Source of the DNA: an uncultured Eubacterium sp.
GTDB lineage: Bacteria; Bacillota; Clostridia; Lachnospirales; Lachnospiraceae
Direction: 5' to 3'
DNA length: 64,000 bases
NCBI GenBank assembly: GCA_948579355.1
Contig: CAPAOV010000002.1
Location: 1-64,000, forward strand
Position numbers and translations under genes: made by a program. The notes below the pieces were generated by a model. The model was not told where the DNA came from, searched no databases, and saw only the letters and a list, made by a program, of their open reading frames with translations. This document shows positions 1 through 8,087 of this stretch, one piece after another. Each line of letters begins with the position of its first letter. The stretch's first letter is position 1.

Positions 1-2
1 TT

Positions 3-236
3 ATTATGAAAGTTCCACAGGCTTTTTTAGCGTCATTTACGGAGTATCTTAATAAAATGTATGAAATGGGGAAAATACCAAAAGCAGATTTTAATGCGTT
101 GGCTCTGACGGTTTTTTCATCGACATTTGGATATACATTTTTAAAGGCTTCCTTTGGTAATAAATTATCTAAAGTAGAAAAAGATGAATACATAAAAAGC
201 AGTGTGCAAATGTTTATAAAAGGATTGGAACAGTAA
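3..236 (+). CDS. C-terminal fragment of a probable TetR-family regulator
   Basis: Only the end of this gene lies in the window; the reading frame is open to the left edge, so the true start is outside. The roughly 76 visible residues are helical (FLASFTEYLNKMYEMGKI, then a hydrophobic stretch and a Lys/Glu-rich last helix ending FIKGLEQ). This resembles the ligand-binding C-terminal half of TetR-type regulators. No DNA-binding helix-turn-helix is present in the visible part, so the family call rests on general resemblance only. It is followed by a hairpin at 241-265 and then ilvB. Nothing shows that it regulates ilvB. Confidence 0.45.
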   Translation: MMKVPQAFLASFTEYLNKMYEMGKIPKADFNALALTVFSSTFGYTFLKASFGNKLSKVEKDEYIKSSVQMFIKGLEQ

Positions 237-240
237 AAAT

Positions 241-265
241 CGGTACTGCCCTTATGGTAGTACCG
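241..265. terminator. Hairpin between the TetR-like gene and ilvB
   Basis: CGGTACTgCC and GGtAGTACCG pair around a short CTTAT loop just after the upstream stop codon. On the plus strand it is followed by A residues rather than T residues, so it is a poor intrinsic terminator in the sense direction. On the minus strand it is followed by ATTTTTA. It may act as a weak terminator or an RNA 3' end. Confidence 0.4.
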
Positions 266-321
266 AAAAAAATAAGCAGTATGCAAGCAAGTACACGCAT
301 ACAAAAGGGGGAATATTATTT

Positions 322-2037
322 ATGGAGATAACAGGAGCTCAATTATTTGTGAAAGCATTAAAAGAGGAATCTGTTACAACTTTATTTGCTTATCCAGGAG
401 GGCAGGCAATAGACCTGTTTAATGCACTGTATGGTGAAAAAGATATAGATGTTATTTTGCCACGCCATGAGCAGGGTTTAGTCCATGCGGCAGACGGATA
501 TGCCCGTTCCACAGGAAAAGTGGGTGTCTGCCTTGTGACAAGCGGACCGGGAGCCACCAATCTCGTTACAGGTATTGCCACTGCAAATTATGACAGTGTT
601 CCACTGGTATGCTTTACAGGGCAAGTGCCAACAAACCTTATTGGAAATGATGCTTTTCAGGAAGTGGATATGGTTGGCATTACAAGAAGCATCAGCAAAT
701 ATGCGGTGACTGTACGAAAAAGAGAGGATTTGGCAGAAATAATCAGAAAGGCTTTTTATATTGCAAAGACAGGAAAGCCGGGAGTAGTTGTAGTTGATTT
801 GCCAAAAGATGTTCAGAGAGCCTATGGCAGTGATGTTTACCCAAAAGAAATAGTGGTTAGAGGTTATAAGCCCAATACTTCTGTTCATACAGGACAATTA
901 AATAAGGCATTGGATATTTTGAAGCATGCAGAAAAGCCCGTTTTTCTGATAGGTGGAGGAGTTAATATTGCCCATGCAAATAAGGAAATGACACAGCTTG
1001 CAGAGATGACAGGAGTTCCCGTTATTACAACGATTATGGGAAAAGGAGCAATTCCGACGACAAATGATTTATATGTTGGAAATATAGGCATTCACGGAAG
1101 TTATGCAGCCAATTCTGCAATCAGTAAATGTGATGTCCTTTTTTCAATAGGAACAAGGTTCAATGACCGTATTACTGGAAAAATCGAAGAATTTGCAACA
1201 GACGCAAAGATTATCCATATCGACATTGATGCGGCATCTATTTCCCGTAATATTGTTGTTGACGTTCCAATCGTAGCCGATGCGAAAAAGGCGATATGTG
1301 CTTTGCTTGAAAAGGCAAAGCCACTACATATTTCAAAATGGACAGAAGAAATAAACCGATGGAAAATGGAATATCCGATTGACATGGAAAAAAGTGATTT
1401 GACGCCGCAGAGAGTTATTCAATCTATCAATGAACTTTTTGAAGATGCTGTTGTAACCACTGATGTAGGTCAGAATCAGTTATGGACAACGCAGTTTCTT
1501 GATATTGACGAGAATAAGCAAATGCTGACGTCTGGCGGCTTGGGGACGATGGGATATGGCTTTCCCGCCGCAATCGGGGCGAAACTTGGCAATCCCCATA
1601 AAGATGTAATTGTCATTTCTGGTGATGGCGGTATGCAGATGAACATTCAAGAAATGGCGACTGCCATTGTTTATGAATTGCCTATTATTATCTGTATATT
1701 GAATAATGGATATTTGGGGAATGTGCGCCAATGGCAGGAGATGTTTTATGACAGGCGTTATTCGAGTACCTGTATGCGTTACCGAAGAAGTTGTGAAACA
1801 GGCTGTAATACCCCGAATCATTGCTGTCCAGAATATACGCCTGATTTTATAGCACTGGCAGAAAGTTACGGGGCGAAAGGTATCCGTGTTACAAAACCAG
1901 AGGATATAAAAACAGCTTTAATAAGTGCAAAACAGAATGCGAAAACGCCTACGGTTATTGAATTTATCATAGACAGAGAAATCAATGTTATGCCGATTGT
2001 TCCACCAGGGAACTCACTTAATGACATGATAAAATAA
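322..2037 (+). CDS. ilvB: Acetolactate synthase, large catalytic subunit (biosynthetic type)
   Basis: Thiamine-diphosphate enzyme that condenses pyruvate with pyruvate or 2-oxobutyrate, the first common step of valine, leucine and isoleucine synthesis. The 571 residues show the N-terminal PYR domain with the catalytic Glu50 in RHEQGLVHAADGYARS, a central FAD-binding domain, and the C-terminal PP domain with GDGGMQMN near residue 434 followed by NNGYLGNVRQWQ. The start has an AAGGGGG ribosome site. Oddity: between FYDRRYSST and YTPDFIALAESYGA there is an insert of about 25 residues with five cysteines (near residues 483-505) where canonical IlvB has a short loop. ilvN follows after 96 bp, so the two form one operon. 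Confidence 0.95.
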   Translation: MEITGAQLFVKALKEESVTTLFAYPGGQAIDLFNALYGEKDIDVILPRHEQGLVHAADGYARSTGKVGVCLVTSGPGATNLVTGIATANYDSVPLVCFTGQVPTNLIGNDAFQEVDMVGITRSISKYAVTVRKREDLAEIIRKAFYIAKTGKPGVVVVDLPKDVQRAYGSDVYPKEIVVRGYKPNTSVHTGQLNKALDILKHAEKPVFLIGGGVNIAHANKEMTQLAEMTGVPVITTIMGKGAIPTTNDLYVGNIGIHGSYAANSAISKCDVLFSIGTRFNDRITGKIEEFATDAKIIHIDIDAASISRNIVVDVPIVADAKKAICALLEKAKPLHISKWTEEINRWKMEYPIDMEKSDLTPQRVIQSINELFEDAVVTTDVGQNQLWTTQFLDIDENKQMLTSGGLGTMGYGFPAAIGAKLGNPHKDVIVISGDGGMQMNIQEMATAIVYELPIIICILNNGYLGNVRQWQEMFYDRRYSSTCMRYRRSCETGCNTPNHCCPEYTPDFIALAESYGAKGIRVTKPEDIKTALISAKQNAKTPTVIEFIIDREINVMPIVPPGNSLNDMIK

Positions 2038-2040
2038 GCC

Positions 2041-2077
2041 TTGTGTTGGATTGTGCTTGACAAGCCAACATAAGGCG
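2041..2077 (+). other. Hairpin in the ilvB-ilvN spacer
   Basis: CCTTGTGTTGG pairs with CCAACATAAGG through 11 positions, one of them a G-U pair, around a loop that itself contains CTTG/CAAG. It lies directly after the ilvB stop and has no T run, so it looks like an mRNA processing or stability element and not a terminator. A smaller GCGC-ATGA-GCGC hairpin follows at 2078-2089. Confidence 0.45.
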
Positions 2078-2133
2078 CATGAGCGCACCGAGACGCTAGT
2101 TGAGGTGATTTTAGAAAGCGAGGAACTCACAAA

Positions 2134-2634
2134 ATGAAAAAGAGATGGATTTGTTTATTTGTAGAAAATGAAATAGGCGTCCTTGCCCGTATCTCTGGTT
2201 TGTTTTCTGCTAAATCATATAATTTAGACAGTTTGACAGTCGGAGTTACAGAGGACAGCACGATATCACGGATGACAATCAGCCTAACCAGCGATGACAG
2301 GACTTTTGAACAGATAAAAAAACAATTGAGCAGGAGCGTTGAAGTGATTAAAGTGGTAGATTATACCGATACGCCGCTCCACTTGAGGGAAATTTTATTT
2401 GTTAAAGTTAACCATTGTTCAGATGCAGATATAACCGAACTATTTCGTATTTCAAAAGTATTTGGAATTACAATTGTTGATTATGATGGTTCTGCGGTTC
2501 TTCTGGAATGTACGCAGACAGAGAATAAGAATGATGATTTAATCATTCTGCTGAAAAGAAAATTTGTAAATAGAATAGAGGTTACAAGAGGCGGGTGTGT
2601 TGGAGTTGAAGCCGTTGGTATCTCAGAAAGATAG
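2134..2634 (+). CDS. ilvN: Acetolactate synthase, small regulatory subunit
   Basis: Regulatory partner of IlvB that confers valine feedback inhibition. The 166 residues have the typical architecture: an N-terminal ACT domain (RWICLFVENEIGVLARISGLFSAKSYNLDSLTVG, the usual valine-site region) and a C-terminal ACT-like half ending in a variable tail. Length matches the family (about 160-170). It lies 96 bp after ilvB and is probably co-transcribed. The spacer contains a stable hairpin but no terminator. Confidence 0.93.
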   Translation: MKKRWICLFVENEIGVLARISGLFSAKSYNLDSLTVGVTEDSTISRMTISLTSDDRTFEQIKKQLSRSVEVIKVVDYTDTPLHLREILFVKVNHCSDADITELFRISKVFGITIVDYDGSAVLLECTQTENKNDDLIILLKRKFVNRIEVTRGGCVGVEAVGISER

Positions 2635-2773
2635 GAAGACTAGATGGTAGTAATCCTTCATTTATAAAATTACATCTAGCCAAATATATGAATTGTAATA
2701 TGGACTTGTTAGCTTTTACATGATAATATATAGCTACTGTACTAAAGTTTTTAAATTCAGAATGGAGGAAGTT

Positions 2774-3559
2774 ATGAAGTGGCATCATAAAGGCATTGTG
2801 ATATGTTCCATTTTTGCTTTTGTATTGCTGTGTTTTCTGATTGTAAAAGCAATTGTTCCCGTTTCACAGCGAACACAAGACAATGTTTCTACTACTTATG
2901 CGTCAGAAGAAGAGGTCGTATTTCCCATGACTGCAACCGGTACAGGAATCGAACAGGAAAAGGTGTCGGCCATATCGGGACAGACAGGTTCAAAAAGGCA
3001 GACAGCGCCGCCGAAAGCAACGATGCCTATACCGACGTCGAAGCAGTCAACAAAGAGAACGACGACGAAAAAGAAGAAACAAAATTCAGAAGATGGAAAG
3101 AAAGAGCAGAATGAGAAGAGTACACCAAAACCTTCTATTGAACCGGTTATGACACCAGCGCCAACCAAAAAGCAGGAAGTGTCTGCTGTTACTTTTGAAA
3201 TCGATTGTACGGCAATTATGGAACACCGTGATATGTGGGAAGAGGGAATCGAGGAGATAGTTCCGGCTTCGGGATATTTCTATCGCGGAGAGCAGGAAAT
3301 ATCAGAGGGCGAGACTGTTTATGATGTGTTGAAACGAATTTGCAGCCGCAGCAAGATAGCTTTGGATGCGGAATATACGCCGATATACGGTACTTATTAC
3401 ATTAAGGGGATTGGCAACCTCTATGAGTTTGACTGCGGCAGCGAGAGCGGATGGCAGTATAAAGTTAATGACGTTTTAGGTAATACGGGGTGCAGCAGTT
3501 ATGTGTTAAAGAAAGGTGACAGGGTATCGTTTTTTTATGACTATCAGTACGGAGAATAG
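2774..3559 (+). CDS. DUF4430 domain surface protein of an ECF transporter operon
   Basis: Probable extracytoplasmic ligand-binding partner of the ECF transporter encoded immediately downstream. The start at 2774 is chosen because GGAGG lies at 2764-2768; an earlier in-frame ATG at 2720 has no such site. Residues 1-35 hold a membrane anchor (GIVICSIFAFVLLCFLIV). A Thr/Lys/Pro-rich linker follows to about residue 135, then a C-terminal DUF4430 domain of about 120 residues with the family's GWQYKVNDV and KKGDRVSFFYDYQYGE blocks. DUF4430 resembles the C-terminal domain of transcobalamin and intrinsic factor, which suggests a corrinoid ligand; that is inference from family and context. Confidence 0.8.
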   Translation: MKWHHKGIVICSIFAFVLLCFLIVKAIVPVSQRTQDNVSTTYASEEEVVFPMTATGTGIEQEKVSAISGQTGSKRQTAPPKATMPIPTSKQSTKRTTTKKKKQNSEDGKKEQNEKSTPKPSIEPVMTPAPTKKQEVSAVTFEIDCTAIMEHRDMWEEGIEEIVPASGYFYRGEQEISEGETVYDVLKRICSRSKIALDAEYTPIYGTYYIKGIGNLYEFDCGSESGWQYKVNDVLGNTGCSSYVLKKGDRVSFFYDYQYGE

Positions 3560-3593
3560 CGGATAACCATATCCGGCGGAGAGGAGTGTACAG

Positions 3594-4478
3594 ATGGATG
3601 TATTTGCAAGATTTCACCCACTCGTATTAGTGGGCTACTATGTAGTTGCTTTCTCTCTTCTGCTGACAATCGGTCATCCGCTGTTATTTGCCCTCACGGC
3701 AATGCTAATGCTTTTTGTGCGATTGCTGCAGGCCGGTATACGACAGAGTCTGCGCATACTTTTGTATAGTACAGGGGCTGTTTTACTTTGTATGGCGCTG
3801 AATCCTCTGTTTAATCATAGAGGAGTTACGCTAATCGCTATGATAGGAAATCAGCGTATTACAAAGGAGGCATTGTTATATGGCGGTCATATGGCTTTGA
3901 TGGTAGTAGCCTCGTTATTTCTATTTTCGTGTTTCAGCCGCTATATGACGGTAGAGAAAATTATGGCGCTTTCCGGCAGATGTATGCCGGCTTTTTCCCT
4001 GCTGTTTTCTATTATTCTGCGGACGATACCGAAAGTGAAAAGCGATTATCAGGCGATGACAGAATTGCATGGCAACGGCTTCGGAGTATGGTCTGCGCTT
4101 TTAGGAGTGGTAATGGAAGATGGCGTTGAACGGAGTATTGCGATGAGACAAAAGTACTACGGAGAGAAGAAGCGGTCGCACTATTGGACAAAGAAATTTA
4201 TGTGGCGGGATTGGCTGTTCTTAATAATGTTAGGCGGGATGGCTGCATATCTTTTTTGGCATATGCTTACGAGACAGGTCTCAACGCGGTTTTTTCCCTC
4301 TGTTTATCTGGAGAAGATTGCCTTGTGGCAATGGTGTCTATATATTTTTTATATGGGAATCCCTATCTGGCTGCGGGGGAAGGAGGAGTGTAAATGGTTC
4401 TTGTGGAAGCGAAAGATTACCGGTTCTGTTATCCACAACAGGAAAAACCAGCCATTTCCATTGCGGAGTGGCAGGTAG
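3594..4478 (+). CDS. ECF transporter transmembrane component (EcfT/CbiQ family)
   Basis: Integral membrane coupling subunit of an energy-coupling-factor importer. It joins the substrate-binding S component to the ATPases. The 294 residues have hydrophobic segments near residues 10-45, 55-75, 95-115, 120-145, 200-220 and 235-255. The family's Ala/Gly-x-Arg-type coupling region is weak here, so the T-component call rests on topology plus position between DUF4430 and the double ABC ATPase. Its last 28 codons overlap the start of the ATPase gene in another frame (85 bp), which is long for this kind of operon. Confidence 0.82.
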   Translation: MDVFARFHPLVLVGYYVVAFSLLLTIGHPLLFALTAMLMLFVRLLQAGIRQSLRILLYSTGAVLLCMALNPLFNHRGVTLIAMIGNQRITKEALLYGGHMALMVVASLFLFSCFSRYMTVEKIMALSGRCMPAFSLLFSIILRTIPKVKSDYQAMTELHGNGFGVWSALLGVVMEDGVERSIAMRQKYYGEKKRSHYWTKKFMWRDWLFLIMLGGMAAYLFWHMLTRQVSTRFFPSVYLEKIALWQWCLYIFYMGIPIWLRGKEECKWFLWKRKITGSVIHNRKNQPFPLRSGR

Positions 4479-5911
4479 AAAAGGGAGCGATACATCTGTT
4501 GACAGGTTCCTCCGGATGCGGTAAAACAACACTTCTGCGGCAGTTGTCAAAGCAGAGCGGATGGAATGGAAAAGAATCCGGTCTGCTTAATAATCAGGCG
4601 GAGCCGGTTTCCTATGTCTGGCAGAATCCGGAGAGTCAGATTGTAACTGACCGCGTTGAGTATGAGCTCGTTTTTGGACTTGAGAATATAGGAATGCCAA
4701 AGGAGAAAATGCGTCGGCGTCTTGCTGAAGTAGTAACGGATTTCGGATTAGAAAAACTCCTGAAAAGAGATACAATGGAGCTCAGCGGGGGGGAGAAACA
4801 GCTTCTCAATGTGGCGTCAGCGATGGCGATGAATCCGCAGCTTTTATTATTGGACGAGCCAACAAGCCAGTTAGACCCGGTGGCGACCGGACAATTGTGC
4901 GATATGCTCCGCCGCATTAATGAAGAATATGGAACAACGATTATTCTTGCCGAACAGCGTCTGGAAGAAATCATTTCCTTTGTTGATTGGCTGGTTTTTA
5001 TTGAAGAGGGACGCATAGCGTCACAGGGAAAACCTGCAGAGGTTTACTCTCAAATGAGGGGAACAGGACAGGAGTCCTTTTTCCCGTCTTATATGAAACT
5101 CTTTTCATCCCCTGTCCTTACGAAAAAGGAAGCCCGTCTGGCAATGGATTGTGAATATGAGCCCGTACAGGCGCCGGATAGAAAAGAGCAAAAAAACTCT
5201 CCGGATAAGCAATTCATTCAATGTGACAAGTTATCGCTGCGCTTTGATAAAAAGGGAGAAGACATTTTACGCCAGTGTAGTTGCCGGATAGCGAAAGAAA
5301 AGATTACCTGTCTGGTCGGTGGCAATGGCAGTGGGAAAACGACGCTCCTCCGTATTCTTGCCGGTTTTTTACTCCCATATGAGGGAAGAGTAAAAGGGGC
5401 ACCACAGTCAATGGCATATTTGCCGCAAAACCCACGCTATCTTTTTCTGAAAGATACCGTGAGAGAAGAGTTGTACGGCATAGAAGAGAAGTTACAAAAA
5501 CCGTGGCAGTTGGAGCGGTATCAAGGACGCCATCCCGCCGACTTATCAGGAGGAGAGCTCCAACGTCTCGCATTATGTAAAGTGTTGGCGCAGGACGTCG
5601 AATGCTATCTGCTTGATGAGCCGACAAAGGGATTGGATTGGCAGATGCAAGAGGTTTTGACGGAGAGACTGCGGACATTACAGAAAATGGGGAGAACGGT
5701 TGTTGTCGTTTCGCATGATATGGAATTTGTTGCGAAACTTGCAGATGTGGTTGGTTTGATGTTTGATGGTGATATCATTGTAATGGAAGATATGCGTGAT
5801 TTTTTCGAGGGAAACCAGTTCTACACAACGGCGATTCACCGAATTGCCGGACAACTAAATTCCCATATCATCTTGGAAGAGGATGTGAACATATATGGCA
5901 AAAAGAAATAG
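4394..5911 (+). CDS. ECF transporter ATPase with two fused ABC domains
   Basis: Energises the vitamin importer; both nucleotide-binding domains (EcfA1 and EcfA2 equivalents) sit on one 505-residue chain. Domain 1 has Walker A GSSGCGKTT (38-46), signature LSGGEKQ (near 129) and Walker B LLLLDEPTSQLD. Domain 2 has Walker A GGNGSGKTT (near 309), signature LSGGELQ (near 384) and Walker B YLLDEPTKGLD followed by the switch His in VVSHDMEF. GGAGG lies just upstream of the ATG at 4394. It overlaps EcfT by 85 bp upstream and the S component by 17 bp downstream, so translation is probably coupled. Confidence 0.93.
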   Translation: MVLVEAKDYRFCYPQQEKPAISIAEWQVEKGAIHLLTGSSGCGKTTLLRQLSKQSGWNGKESGLLNNQAEPVSYVWQNPESQIVTDRVEYELVFGLENIGMPKEKMRRRLAEVVTDFGLEKLLKRDTMELSGGEKQLLNVASAMAMNPQLLLLDEPTSQLDPVATGQLCDMLRRINEEYGTTIILAEQRLEEIISFVDWLVFIEEGRIASQGKPAEVYSQMRGTGQESFFPSYMKLFSSPVLTKKEARLAMDCEYEPVQAPDRKEQKNSPDKQFIQCDKLSLRFDKKGEDILRQCSCRIAKEKITCLVGGNGSGKTTLLRILAGFLLPYEGRVKGAPQSMAYLPQNPRYLFLKDTVREELYGIEEKLQKPWQLERYQGRHPADLSGGELQRLALCKVLAQDVECYLLDEPTKGLDWQMQEVLTERLRTLQKMGRTVVVVSHDMEFVAKLADVVGLMFDGDIIVMEDMRDFFEGNQFYTTAIHRIAGQLNSHIILEEDVNIYGKKK

Positions 5912-6596
5912 TGTTTATCTGTTAGTTGTTTTATTTGTCATTGGATTGCTTGTATATGAGGTTTTTGTTGCCAAAGGGGAAACGTATTATTATACTGCGT
6001 TGGGAATTATACTGGTTGGATTGATTGGTTTTTTTCTACATTTTGAATCCGGAAAGCCTCATGCTTTATTACTGACAATGATTGCTTCTCTTTGTGCTCT
6101 TGCCATCGTTTCACGCATTGCTTTTTTCATTCTGCCGCAAATCAAGCCGGTTGCCGCAGTAATTATTTTAGCTGGAGTTGCATTTGGTGCAGAGGTTGGT
6201 TTTGTGACTGGCGCAGTCAGTGCTTTTGTGTCCAATTTCTATTTTGGGCAGGGTTCATGGACGCCGTTTCAGATGTTTGCTTTCGGCCTCATTGGTGCGC
6301 TGGCGGGGGTTTTCTTTTACGGCAGACGCCAGAAAACGTGGAAGATAGCGCTGTATGGCTTGTTTTCCGTCCTATTTATATATGGGGGTATCGTAGACCT
6401 CAATACGATTTTTTTTGCTTCACAGGAGATTAATCTGCCAATTATTTTTTCCATTTATGCCTCTGCACTGCCATTTAATTTGCTTTTTGCTGTATCAACA
6501 TCCCTCTTTTTGTGGATACTAAAAAAGCCTGTTTTAAAGAGGATAGGACGAATTATCGGAAAGTATCGTCTTATTGACAAAGCGGGCGAACAATAG
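5895..6596 (+). CDS. ECF transporter substrate-specific (S) component, probably cobalamin type
   Basis: Membrane protein of 233 residues with about six hydrophobic segments, expected to bind the vitamin and dock on EcfT. The central block GVAFGAEVGFVTGAVSAFVSN followed by FYFGQGSWTPFQMFAFGLIGALAG matches what I recall of the CbrT-like S components predicted to import cobalamin or its precursors. That agrees with the DUF4430 protein at the head of the operon. There is no cobalamin riboswitch in the short upstream region, so the substrate remains an inference. It overlaps the ATPase gene by 17 bp. Confidence 0.8.
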   Translation: MAKRNSVYLLVVLFVIGLLVYEVFVAKGETYYYTALGIILVGLIGFFLHFESGKPHALLLTMIASLCALAIVSRIAFFILPQIKPVAAVIILAGVAFGAEVGFVTGAVSAFVSNFYFGQGSWTPFQMFAFGLIGALAGVFFYGRRQKTWKIALYGLFSVLFIYGGIVDLNTIFFASQEINLPIIFSIYASALPFNLLFAVSTSLFLWILKKPVLKRIGRIIGKYRLIDKAGEQ

Positions 6597-6639
6597 TAAG
6601 ATAGAAACCATAATGTTCTGAATAAAGGGGGACGTAACG

Positions 6640-7521
6640 ATGAAGAAAGTAACCGTTATTACCGATAGCAACAGTGGTATTACACAGGGACAGGCGAAAG
6701 AGCTTGGAATTCGGGTTGTGCCGATGCCTTTTTTTGTAAATGAGGAAACTTATCTGGAAGATATTAGTATGAACCAGCAGGAATTTTATGAATATCTGGA
6801 AAAAGGAGCGGATGTGACAACTTCCCAGCCGGCGCCGGAAACGCTTACGTCCTTATGGAATGAAGTATTAGAAGAATATGATGAGATTGTATATATTCCC
6901 ATGTCCAGCGGATTGAGCAGTTCCTGTGGTACCGCCATGATGCTGTCCTATGAGCCGGAATATGAGGGAAAAGTATTTGTTGTAGACAATCAGCGTATTT
7001 CTGTGACGCAGAGGCAGTCAGTCCTCGATGCCATCGAATTGGTAAAGAAAGGATATGAGGGTAGTCAGATTCGCGATATACTGCTGCGGGAAAAGTTTGA
7101 ATCCAGTATATATATTATGGTAGACACGCTGTCCTATTTGAAAAAAGGCGGCCGCATTACTCCGGCTGCGGCGGCAATCGGCGCTGTCCTCCGTATCAAA
7201 CCGGTATTGCAAATCCAAGGGGAAAAACTAGACGCCTATGCCAAGGTGAAAACAATAAAGCAGGCAAAAACGACGATGATAAAAGCAATCCGCAAAGATT
7301 TGGAAAACCGTTTCCACGACCCCAATGGAGAAAATTTCTATATGCAGGTAGCATATTCGGCTGACGATACAGAAGCGAAAATATTTAAACAGGAACTGGA
7401 AGAAGAGTTCACCGGACACACAATTGATATTATGGACCCGTTATCGCTCAGTGTTTCCTGTCACATCGGGCCGGGGGCGTTGGCGGTTGCCATATCAAAA
7501 GTAGTAGATGAATTGCAATGA
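6640..7521 (+). CDS. DegV family fatty-acid-binding protein
   Basis: DegV (FakB-like) proteins bind a fatty acid and, with a FakA kinase, deliver it for phosphorylation and phospholipid synthesis. The 293 residues start with VTVITDSNSGI, then MPFFVNEETYLEDI, the TSQPAPE block with the lipid-head-group Thr/Ser, and SSGLSSSCGTAM, all typical of the fold. Length matches the family. No FakA kinase gene is next to it. It lies 43 bp after the ECF operon with its own GGGGG ribosome site, and an intrinsic terminator follows. Confidence 0.93.
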   Translation: MKKVTVITDSNSGITQGQAKELGIRVVPMPFFVNEETYLEDISMNQQEFYEYLEKGADVTTSQPAPETLTSLWNEVLEEYDEIVYIPMSSGLSSSCGTAMMLSYEPEYEGKVFVVDNQRISVTQRQSVLDAIELVKKGYEGSQIRDILLREKFESSIYIMVDTLSYLKKGGRITPAAAAIGAVLRIKPVLQIQGEKLDAYAKVKTIKQAKTTMIKAIRKDLENRFHDPNGENFYMQVAYSADDTEAKIFKQELEEEFTGHTIDIMDPLSLSVSCHIGPGALAVAISKVVDELQ

Positions 7522-7541
7522 GAAAGAGAAGTAGCAGAAAA

Positions 7542-7570
7542 AGGCTCGGCTGAAAAGCGCGAGCCTCTTT
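7542..7570 (+). terminator. Intrinsic terminator after the DegV gene
   Basis: AGGCTCG and CGAGCCT pair around an 11-nt loop, followed by CTTT. It ends the rightward degV transcript and lies just beyond the 3' end of the convergent small membrane protein gene. Confidence 0.7.
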
Positions 7571-7619
7571 AACTTAACTTTAATTTTTTATGATACGACC
7601 CAAAAACACAAGGTATCGC

Positions 7620-7898
7620 TTACTTGTTTACCGGTTTTACATAAACATCATCTTCATTAATGTCGTCGTCTTCAAAATCATCTTCAAATTCATCATAATC
7701 AAACTCGCCGTCAAAGTCTGCGTATTTCGGATTCATATAACGATAGACAGCAAAAGCAATCGCGGCAACAGCAGCAACTGCGCCGACAATGGCTAAAAGC
7801 CATAAAACAAAGTTTTTATTTTCTTCCTCTGCCTTTTTCTTATTGAGTAATTCTGCAATTTTTGCATGATTCATCATTTCTTCTATTTTTCCTGACAT
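7620..7898 (-). CDS. Small single-pass membrane protein with acidic tail
   Basis: 92 residues, not assigned to a characterised family. Residues 1-27 are a charged helix rich in Lys/Glu (IAELLNKKKAEEENK). One membrane segment spans about 29-50 (LWLLAIVGAVAAVAAIAFAVY). The C-terminal 35 residues are strongly acidic (DFDGEFDYDEFEDDFEDDD), ending with a basic VKPVNK. A good ribosome site (AAAGGATG) precedes the ATG, and a promoter fits 17-bp spacing. It may be a membrane-tethered adaptor, but nothing shows a partner. Confidence 0.75.
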   Translation of the reverse strand: MSGKIEEMMNHAKIAELLNKKKAEEENKNFVLWLLAIVGAVAAVAAIAFAVYRYMNPKYADFDGEFDYDEFEDDFEDDDINEDDVYVKPVNK

Positions 7899-7937
7899 GA
7901 TTCATCCATCCTTTCTCACGAAACATAATATAATAAT

Positions 7938-7966
7938 AGTATACCATGTTCTTTGAAAATATACAA
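7938..7966 (-). promoter_or_regulatory. Sigma-A promoter for the small membrane protein
   Basis: Read on the minus strand, TTGTAT at 7961-7966 and TATACT at 7938-7943 are separated by exactly 17 bp, about 40 bp upstream of the start codon at 7898. Confidence 0.6.
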
Positions 7967-8010
7967 CCGCCTCTTCCGGCTTTTTGCTATTTCCGGAAAG
8001 GAAGAAATAA

Positions 8011-8039
8011 TTGTAAAACATATATTCAAGTGCTATAAT
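8011..8039 (+). promoter_or_regulatory. Sigma-A promoter for the YbjQ-like gene
   Basis: TTGTAA (8011-8016) and TATAAT (8034-8039) lie 17 bp apart, 48 bp upstream of the ATG at 8088. Confidence 0.7.
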
Positions 8040-8087
8040 GTTTAAGAGGCATTTGATAAATGATAAGCAACGGAGGAGGAAAATATT

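Noticed and set aside
237..321. T-box leader before ilvB
   Set aside because: The region is 85 bases long and has no T-box consensus or specifier stem.
2635..2773. Cobalamin riboswitch before the ECF operon
   Set aside because: The gap is about 140 bases and shows no B12-box-like block or typical stems; only a CTAGATG/CATCTAG-type hairpin is present.
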